Positions 54,688-64,000 of a stretch of 64,000 nt of DNA are shown piece by piece. The notes beneath the pieces were generated by a model, which was given only the letters and a program-made list of their open reading frames with translations, was not told the DNA's origin and made no database searches. This DNA is from Nemertoderma westbladi (lineage: Eukaryota; Xenacoelomorpha; Nemertodermatida; Nemertodermatidae). The stretch's first letter is position 1, and the number at the start of each line of letters is the position of its first letter. A program made the position numbers and the translations under genes. Where the stretch lies: assembly GCA_032718475.1 (NCBI GenBank), contig JAUCBJ010000517.1, positions 1 through 64,000 of the forward strand. Reading direction: 5' to 3'.

Positions 54688-57600
54688 ACTAACATTACTT
54701 ACATTTACTATACTACTACAATAAACTAACATTACTTACATTTACTATACTACTACAATAAACTAACATTACTTCCATTTACTACTACAATAAACTAACA
54801 TTACTTACATTTACTATACTACTACAATAAACTAACATTACTTCCATTTTCTACTACAATAAACTATCATTACTTACATTTACTACTACAATAAACTAAC
54901 ATTACTTACATTTACTATACTACTACAATAAACTAACATTACTTACATTTACTACTACAATAAACTAACATTACTTACATTTTCTACTACAATAAACTAA
55001 CATTACTTACATTTACTACTACAATAAACTAACATTACTTACATTTTCTACTACAATAAACTAACATTACTTACATTTACTATACTACTACAATAAACTA
55101 ACATTACTTACATTTACTACTACAATAAACTAACATACATTACTTCATTACAACATTACTTACATTTACTATACTACTACAATAAACTAACATTACTTCC
55201 ATTTTCTACTACAATAAACTATCATTACTTACATTTACTACTACAATAAACTAACATTACTTACATTTACTATACTACTACAATAAACTAACATTACTTA
55301 CATTTACTATACTGCTACAATAAACTAAGATTACTTACATTTACTACTACAATAAACTAACATTACTTCCATTTACTACTACAATAAACTAACATTACTT
55401 ACATTTACTATACTACTACAATAAACTAACATTACTTACATTTACTATACTACTACAATAAACTAACATTACTTCCATTTTCTACTACAGTGAACTAACA
55501 TTACTTCCATTTACTACTACAATAAACTAACATTACTTACATTTACTATACTACTACAATAAACTAACATTACTTACATTTACTATACTACTACAATAAA
55601 CTAACATTACTTACATTTACTATACTGCTACAATAAACTAACATTACTTACATTTACTATACTACTACAATAAACTAACATTACTTCCATTTTCTACTAC
55701 AGTGAACTAACATTACTTCCATTTACTACTACAATAAACTAACATTACTTACATTGACTATACTACTACAATAAACTAACATTACTTCCATTTTCTACTA
55801 CAATGAACTAACATTACTTCCATTTACTACTACAATAAACTAACATTACTTACATTTACTACTACAATAAACTAACATTACTTACATTTACTACTACAAT
55901 AAACTATCATTACTTCCATTTACTACTACAATAAACTAACATTACTTACATTTACTACTACAATAAACTAACATTACTTACATTTACTATACTACTACAA
56001 TAAACTATCATTACTTCCATTTACTACTACAATAAACTATCATTACTTCCATTTACTACTACAATAAACTAACATTACTTACATTTACTACTACAATAAA
56101 CTAACATTACATACATTTACTTTACTACTACAATAAACTAACATTACTTACATTTACTATACTACTACAATAAACTAACATTACTTACATTTACTACTAC
56201 AATAAACTAACATTACTTACATTTACTACTACAATAAACTAACATTACTTCCATTTTCTACTACAGTGAACTAACATTACTTCCATTTACTACTACAATA
56301 AACTAACATTACTTACATTTACTATACTACTACAATAAACTAACATTACTTACATTTACTATACTACTACAATAAACTAACATTACTTACATTTACTATA
56401 CTGCTACAATAAACTAACATTACTTACATTTACTATACTACTACAATAAACTAACATTACTTACATTGACTATACTACTACAATAAACTAACATTACTTC
56501 CATTTTCTACTACAATGAACTAACATTACTTCCATTTACTACTACAATAAACTAACATTACTTACATTTACTACTACAATAAACTAACATTACTTACATT
56601 TACTACTACAATAAACTAACATTACTTACATTTACTACTACAATAAACTAACATTACTTACATTTACTATACTACTACAATAAACTATCATTACTTCCAT
56701 TTACTACTACAATAAACTATCATTACTTCCATTTACTACTACAATAAACTAACATTACTTACATTTACTATACTACTACAATAAACTAACATTACTTACA
56801 TTTACTACTACAATAAACTATCATTACTTCCATTTACTACTACAATAAACTAACATTACTTACATTTACTATACTACTACAATAAACTAACATTACTTAC
56901 ATTTTCTACTACAATAAACTAACATTACTTACATTTACTATACTACTACAATAAACTAACATTACTTACATTTACTATACTACTACAATAAACTAACATT
57001 ACTTACATTTACTATACTACTACAATAAACTAACATTACTTACATTTACTATACTACTACAATAAACTAACATTACTTACATTTACTATACTGCTACAAT
57101 AAACTAACATTACTTACATTTACTATACTACTACAATAAACTAACATTACTTCCATTTTCTACTACAGTGAACTAACATTACTTCCATTTACTACTACAA
57201 TAAACTAACATTACTTACATTTACTATACTACTACAATAAACTAACATTACTTACATTTACTATACTACTACAATAAACTAACATTACTTACATTTACTA
57301 CTACAATAAACTAACATTACTTACATTTACTATACTATACTACTACAATAAACTAACATTACTTACATTTACTATACTGCTACAATAAACTAACATTACT
57401 TACATTTACTATACTACTACAATAAACTAACATTACTTACATTTACTACTACAATAAACTAACATTACTTACATTTACTATACAACTACAATAAACTAAC
57501 ATTACTTACATTTTCTACTACAATAAACTAACATTACTTACATTTACTACTACAATAAACTAACATTACTTACATTTACTATACTACTACAATAAACTAA

Positions 57601-59610
57601 CATTACTTACATTTACTATACTACTACAATAAACTAACATTACTTACATTTACTATACTACTACAATAAACTAACATTACTTACATTTAATATACTACTA
57701 CAATAAACTATCATTACTTACATTTACTACTACAATAAACTATCATTACTTCCATTTACTATACAACTACAATAAACTAACATTACTTACATTTACTATA
57801 CTACTACAATAAACTAACATTACTTACATTTACTATACTACTACAATAAACTAACATTACTTACATTTACTATACTACTACAATAAACTAACATTACTTA
57901 CATTTACTATACAACTACAATAAACTAACATTACTTACATTTTCTACTACAATAAACTAACATTACTTACATTTACTACTACAATAAACTAACATTACTT
58001 ACATTTACTACTACAATAAACTAACATTACTTACATTTACTATACTACTACAATAAGCTAACATTACTTACATTTACTATACTACTACAATAAACTAACA
58101 TTACTTACATTTACTATACTACTACAATAAACTAACATTACTTACATTTACTATACTACTACAATAAACTAACATTACTTACATTTACTACTACAATAAA
58201 TTATCATTACTTCCATTTACTGCTACAATAAACTAACATTACTTACATTTACTATACTACTACAATAAACTAACATTACTTACATTTTCTACTACAATAA
58301 ACTAACATTACTTCCATTTTCTACTACAATAAACTAACATTACTTACATTTACTATATTACTACAATAAACTAACATTACTTCCATTTTCTACTACAATA
58401 AACTAACATTACTTACATTTACTATACTACTACAATAAACTAACATTACTTACATTTACTACTACAATAAACTAACATACATTACTTCATTACAACATTA
58501 CAACATTACTTACATTTACTATACAACTACAATAAACTAACATTACTTACATTTACTACTACAATAAACTAACATTACTTACATTTACTATACTACTACA
58601 ATAAACTAACATTACTTACATTTACTATACTACTACAACAAACTAACATTACTTACATTTTCTACTACAATAAACTAACATTACTTACATTTACTATACT
58701 ACTACAATAAACTAACATTACTTACATTTACTACTACAATAAACTAACATACATTACTTCATTACAACATTACAACATTACTTACATTTACTATACAACT
58801 ACAATAAACTAACATTACTTCCATTTACTACTACAATAAACTAACATTACTTACATTTACTATACAACTACAATAAACTAACATACATTACTTCATTACA
58901 ACATTACAACATTACTTACATTTACTATACTACTACAATAAACTAAGATTACTTACATTTACTACTACAATAAACTAACATTACTTCCATTTACTACTAC
59001 AATAAACTAACATTACTTACATTTACTATACTACTACAATAAACTAAGATTACTTACATTTACTACTACAATAAACTAACATTACTTACATTTACTATAC
59101 TACTACAATAAACTAACATTACTTACATTTACTATACTACTACAATAAACTAACATTACTTACATTTACTATACTACTACAATAAACTAACATTACTTCC
59201 ATTTACTACTACAATAAACTATCATTACTTACATTTACTATACTACTACAATAAACTAACATTACTTACATTTACTATACTACTACAATAAACTAACATT
59301 ACTTACATTTACTATACTACTACAATAAACTAACATTACTTACATTTACTATACTACTACAATAAACTAACATTACTTACATTTACTATACTACTACAAT
59401 AAACTAACATTACTTACATTTACTATACTACTACAATAAACTAACATTACTTACATTTACTATACTACTACAATAAACTAACATTACTTACATTTACTAT
59501 ACAACTACAATAAACTAACATTACTTCCATTTACTACTACAATAAACTATCATTACTTACATTTACTACTACAATAAACTAACATTACTTACATTTTACT
59601 AACCCACAAT
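54654..59610. repeat. 32/37-bp minisatellite of ~4.95 kb beginning inside the JmjC stop region
   Basis: Two unit lengths, 32 bp (CATTACTTACATTTACTACT, then ACAATAAACTAA) and 37 bp with an extra ATACT, are interspersed; about 140 copies. Variants include TTCC for TTAC, TTTTCTAC, CTGCTAC and a few ACATACATTACTTCATTACA insertions near 55135, 58475, 58750 and 58885. Nearly every unit holds AATAAA on the plus strand and most hold GTAAGTAA on the minus strand. Confidence 0.97.
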
Positions 59611-60108
59611 AGAATTCCCCGCACTGTAAAATAAACCTACATTACTTCCCCTTTCTTCAATAAACCCACATCAATAAAGTAACATTACGTACTTCCATAA
59701 CTGTGCAATAAGTACTGACTTCCCTTATACTAAATGTAAACCTTTATCGTCTGTGGTCTTATTGTATCGAATCTGCGGGCAAAAATTAATTAAGGTGCTA
59801 AAATCATTTTTTGGATATTTAAGAAACCCTACTTAGCATCAGTGTATCAGTGCTGATCGTTAATAAATTAAACTGCATTAGTGTAGGCTGGGAGGGTGTA
59901 GAACCATATACATACCATATTACCTGAGCCACATCATTCTCACACACCCATAACAACCCCTGAGTTGCTTATATTTATAGAGGCTGTGTCGTGAAAAAAA
60001 TTTCTGACCAACGTCGTTTCCATGATGACGGCTTGCACTGAGGTGCAGTGCTGGCGAACCCAGCGCAACATAGCGCCCCCTACTGGCGGACACAGCAATA
60101 TAGCGCCC
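59611..60108. other. Array edge and unique sequence with a CTCF-like core
   Basis: Degenerate array units fade out by 59690. At 60071-60084 the reverse strand reads CCAGTAGGGGGCGC, close to the animal CTCF core; a shorter AGCGCCCCTAG follows. Confidence 0.45.
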
Positions 60109-60290
60109 CTAGATCTCAAGGTCAGTTATACGCTTTACTAGTTCACTATTCTCTAGTTCTGTGTCCGTGAGTATAGGCGCGTTAGAGGGAAGGAAAGTCT
60201 TTGGTTGTCCACCACGGCTAATATGACCTAACGGCTGCCACAGCTCATTATTGTACCCGCAAAAACTGTGTCCAGCATGCTTCGACGCTT
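60109..60290 (-). pseudogene. LINE ORF2 C-terminal remnant
   Basis: Minus-strand frame NNELWQPLGHISRGGQPKTF followed by TDTELENSELVKRITD matches the pattern of the 4.7-kb LINE tail (LWQPHG...HGGQPMTF...DTGL...DLANVM). Diverged, no flanking RT. Confidence 0.6.
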
Positions 60291-61973
60291 CTGCATGGTG
60301 ATGTTGGGTCTCGGCAACATGTTGCAATATAACACCTAATTTCTTATGTATCATACAGGCATTTGTGCACTTTGCTTAGCATCCTGTTATATGTAGTATG
60401 TACCATCCAGAACCTGAGGTGTCTTCTGCAGTTAGAGCCCAGCATGGGCTGCCATGGTGCAGCATAGGCTCGAGTTCTGCACGGATAAGGCATACCTTTA
60501 AAGAGCAGAGACCAGGCTATCTCATTGTGAATTCGGAAATCTTCACCAAACCTGTGAACCCATGCGCCATTGTTTCCAAGGTAACGGATAATAATGAAGA
60601 AACTATTTTTCTATTTCAGTCATCAGATAAAAATTCCGTGTACTTACGAATTGGGCTCAGTTAATATTTGTCGTTTCAACTATGTTGTGACGTAAGCAGA
60701 CGCAAATGGCCTTGTCATTGCGCGCACCGTTTGAACTAAAATAATGTTACCTAATTGAACGTAAACAATCATATTTCCCATAAAAGCAATAGATGTAGGG
60801 GAGCGGCAATCATGGTGTCTAGTCATGGAAACGCCTAAACGAAGCCGTCAGCAGTAAATGCAATCTTCCTCACTTAACATACAGTAACATTATTCCTGTG
60901 ATACTTTTACATCAACTGTTAGACTTTAATTACGTGCCTCTAGACTACAACGTGTATTATTATTAATAATGTTAATTGTGTCTTATTTGGGTTTTTTTAT
61001 TTGAGTTTTGTGTGCTAAAGGTATTTATTCAGAAGTGTAGAAGACTTGTGAAAAAATATCATTGTCCATTGGATAGTTTATGTGCTAAATGTTGTTTAAC
61101 GGCAAACGGTTTCATATTATTTAAATATATTATTTTTGTATTACTTTCTTCATTTGCAATCGATAGTAAATGTTTTTAAAGAACAATCAATCTTGTTAGA
61201 TATTGGTGTTACTAATAACATACTGCACAGTTGGGTTGGTGCGTCATAAAGTGTTTTGGTGAAAACATACCAATTATTTAACCATTAGAATACGATATCA
61301 ACAAAAGTAAACAATTTCCTATTAATTAATATTGTATTAACACAGCTGGACCCTGAACTTCTATTAATAATTTACATATTCAAAATAATATTAGTCTAAA
61401 CACAACACATAATTTAATTTAAGAAAACAACGTCATAAAAGAAAAGTTCAAATTATTGAAGGTAGGGGGGTGGGGGGCGCCATCTCAGCTTCATTCCCCT
61501 GGGAGCCGGAAGGGCTCTCGCTACTCCTCTAAATCGCAATGCGATAAAAAAAAACAAATCAATAATAATGCAATATAATCCGCTAGTTTCACGCAGCGAG
61601 TAATATTATTAAAATCATGACGTATACTTTACTAAACTAAAGGCACAAATTGTGACGTCATGTACGCGACTACCCCAACTCCTCCCTGTCTCAGGAATTT
61701 AAATCTCGGGGGACTTAATATCCCGAATGGAACCGTAGATCCCACTTCAATATAGTTTGGTATCGGTAACAGTTACATTTAGACAGCTATATTTCTAGAT
61801 AATGACCGGGTTTATTAGGGTTAAGGTTCCATAGTATAAAACTTTTTGTAATATTTTATGTTTAATTGTCCTTATTTTTTTTAGAATATGTTGGTTTTAT
61901 CTAAACTCTTCTGTGGCAGTAGCGTCTCCACCCTAATAATATAATATAATTTGGGACTGACTTAGTAACTTAC
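60291..61973. other. Receptor intron, non-coding
   Basis: A plus-strand frame at 60398-60664 has no recognised domain. The rest is AT-rich with no clear repeats. Confidence 0.4.
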
Positions 61974-62111
61974 CGGAACACGCTGTTGTATTTCGCATAA
62001 GAATAAACTCTCCATCTTTGTTATTTTTACCAAAAACTTCCTCCCAATTGACTCGATTGAAGTAGCAATCAGTATCTTGTCCATAAACGAAAACATTGCC
62101 TTTTTCGATAG
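61974..62111 (-). CDS. Receptor exon: end of an extracellular L domain
   Basis: Minus strand: acceptor ATATTTGTGCAG before 62111, donor TTCCG|GTAAGT after 61974, phase 1 at both ends, 138 nt. The coding frame (chosen because the other open frame starts from an ATG but ignores the splice phases) reads KGNVFVYGQDTDCYFNRVNW, then EEVFGKNN, EFILMRNTTACS. This matches the end of receptor L domains in ErbB/insulin receptors (G...I..N..LC....+.W..I), followed by Cys. Splicing to 52214 forms an Asp codon and continues DEAAQCHSSC. Further N-terminal exons must lie beyond the right end of the window. Confidence 0.6.
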
Positions 62112-62224
62112 CTGCACAAATATAATATTATGGAGAGAAGGGAGATTAAAATCCATTAATAATAATATAGTCGTAATAATAGTTGGATTGGAGGGGGGTT
62201 GTTATTTTAGAATAATGTAATAAG

Positions 62225-63240
62225 TAAAAATAATTATTTATTACATGGGGAAAAAAGTAGAACTTTTTTTCACTATTCTCGAGGCATTTTATTTAATTTA
62301 CTGAGAGAGAATATTGAAAAAAAAGTTACGTTTTTTCCCCCACGTAATTTTATTCTTAAATTGGTACTTTTTTGTTGCTTAATTCTTTAATAAAACGTAC
62401 AGCGTACACCATGTCGTGGAATATACAGTAGTGTCGTTATTCAGGTACCTGCCCCCCCCCCCCTCCCCCCAAATATTTCTACAAATCTTAATGAGATTTG
62501 AAATAGAGATAGTTCCACCTCCCTCCTCCTCCGTGGGTGAGCCAGAATTTTTATTTTCGCTTTCATTCTTTAGCTACAAGCGTTTAAAAAAGGTGACTTC
62601 AGTGGTATTTCACCAATTACACCGTAGTTATTTTTCAACCTTATAGTGATTTGTTTGTACTGATGGAAAGCTGGCTATGCAAGGATTCCAAATATGTAAC
62701 AATCTGAATTTCGTTGAAAACTAGCTGAGATATGATATGAGCGTTCAAATGTTGCATGGTTTTGCATCTGCATGAGGCTATTTTATTCTATTAAATAAAC
62801 ATACCATATTCTAGAACATTTTGTTCATTTATGAATAGCTACGTAATAGTGACAAATGATATTATTATTTATAGCCGCTGGGGGCGTTAGCCCAGATGTT
62901 CAATCAATCAATAATTAAAGAGGTATTGGATTGTTGCCTAGCTACGTATGAAATAAACAAAATGTTCGATAATATGGTACACTATCTCTGTTTCAAATTT
63001 ATTTCAATCTCATTAAGATTTGTAGAAAAATTTGGGGGGCAGGTACCTGAATAATGACACCTTATTCCAGGACATGGTGTATGATGGTACTTTTACCACC
63101 AAATATATTTTATTTTACTTTTTCGCCGGGAAAAAAAGTAAAATCAATGCAATCCTACGGGTTACTTTTTTCCCTAGAGAAAAAATAGCAACTTTTTTCG
63201 CGCGATTTTTGTCTTCGAGCGAAAAAGTAACAATTTAAGA
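62225..63240. mobile_element. Inverted-repeat element, ~1 kb
   Basis: Left half 62225-62520 and right half 62985-63240 are inverted, diverged copies: GGAAAAAAGTA blocks, CACCATGTCGTGGAATA, TTATTCAGGTACCTGCCCCC and TACAAATCTTAATGAGATTT. The centre has no coding content. Confidence 0.7.
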
Positions 63241-63289
63241 ATAAAAAATAATTATTAACATTAAAAATCCATAGCCCTTGAAATAAACG

Positions 63290-64000
63290 TTGAGAGTGAA
63301 CAGTACCAGTAGGACTCACTTACATTGGGGTAGTGAACGGTAGCACTTAGGACTCACTTACATTGGGGTAGTGAACAGTAGCAATAGGACTCACTTACAT
63401 TGGGGTAGTGAACGGTAGCACTTAGGACTCACTTACATTGGGGTAGTGAACGGTAGCAGTAGGACTCACTTACATTGTGGTAGTGAACAGTACCAGTAGG
63501 ACTCACTTACATTGGGGTAGTGAACGGTAGCAGTAGGACTCACTTACATTGGGGTAGTTAACAGTAGCAGTAGGACTCACTTACATTGGGGTAGTGAACG
63601 GTAGCAGTAGGACTCACTTACATTGGGGTAGCGAACGGTAGCACTTAGGACTCACTTACATTGTGGTAGTGAACAGTACCAGTAGGACTCACTTACATTG
63701 GGGTAGTGAACGGTAGCAGTAGGACTCACTTACATTGGGGTAGTGAACGGTAGCACTTAGGACTCACTTACATTGGGGTAGTGAACGGTAGCAGTAGGAC
63801 TCACTTACATTGGGGTAGTGAACGGTAGCAGTAGGACTCACTTACTTTGGGGTAGTGAACGGTAGCAGTAGGACTCACTTACATTGGGGTAGTGAACAGT
63901 AGCAGTAGGACTCACTTACATTGGGGTAGTGAACAGTAGCAGTAGGACTCACTTACATTGGGGTAGTGAACAGTAGCAGTAGGACTCACTTACATTGGGG
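63290..64000. repeat. 37-bp minisatellite, runs off the window
   Basis: About 19 units of AGGACTCACTTACATTGGGG then TAGTGAACGGTAGCAGT, with variants GCACTT and ACCAGT. Each unit reads GTAAGTGAGT on the minus strand. Confidence 0.95.

Noticed and set aside
54680-59600. Possibility of a CRISPR array or centromeric satellite
   Set aside because: Units are contiguous without unique spacers and the context is an animal intron; a CRISPR is excluded, and 32/37-bp units in a 5-kb block are a minisatellite.
60398-60664. An 88-codon plus-strand ORF
   Set aside because: No domain, no splice or start support, next to a LINE remnant; likely chance.
61962-62156. A 64-codon minus-strand ORF from ATG at 62156
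   Set aside because: It ignores a strong acceptor and donor; the other frame, bounded by those sites, matches a receptor L-domain end and joins in phase to the next exon.

Overview
This is an animal nuclear genome window: AT-rich, with GT-AG introns, non-LTR retrotransposons, many small inverted-repeat DNA transposons, long minisatellites and many poly-G/C tracts. A marine invertebrate, perhaps an echinoderm or other deuterostome, is my guess from the texture of the repeats (recurrent TACCGGTA, CAGTACTG and AGGCCT); the species cannot be proved from the sequence. There is no bacterial, phage or CRISPR content.

Layout. 1-2.1 kb: a 57-bp minisatellite in an intron, then the last exon of a LamG/ConA-like gene (+). 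2.1-8.9 kb: repeats around a degenerate LINE that has been shuffled into a mosaic. 8.97-11.94 kb: a ~67-bp minisatellite. 12.57-29.86 kb: a four-exon secreted protein with two Kazal domains (+), assembled here from splice signals and matching phases. Its 12.9-kb second intron holds two intronless genes (a PH-like protein on -, an LRR protein on +) and several DNA transposons; its third intron holds two more. 31.6-35.3 kb: a full-length, intronless tripeptidyl-peptidase II gene (-). 37.4-43.5 kb: a CR1-type LINE tail, a THAP-domain ORF between inverted repeats, a palindrome cluster and a piggyBac-like MITE. 43.8-45.1 kb: a CWC25-like splicing factor ORF (-) with an internal 39-bp repeat. 45-52 kb: repeats.

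52-62 kb: two minus-strand exons (61974-62111 and 52000-52214) join in phase and encode the end of a receptor L domain followed by a furin-like cysteine-rich stretch, as in ErbB/insulin-receptor-type kinases. The 9.8-kb intron between them contains, on the other strand, an intact intronless JmjC oxygenase gene. The last codons and stop of that gene are the first unit of a ~4.95-kb minisatellite. Another 37-bp minisatellite runs off the right end.

Two themes stand out. Intronless genes lie nested in the long introns of secreted or receptor genes. Minisatellites carry RNA-processing signals: AATAAA on one strand and GTAAGT on the other. No pathway links the genes; they look like ordinary neighbours.
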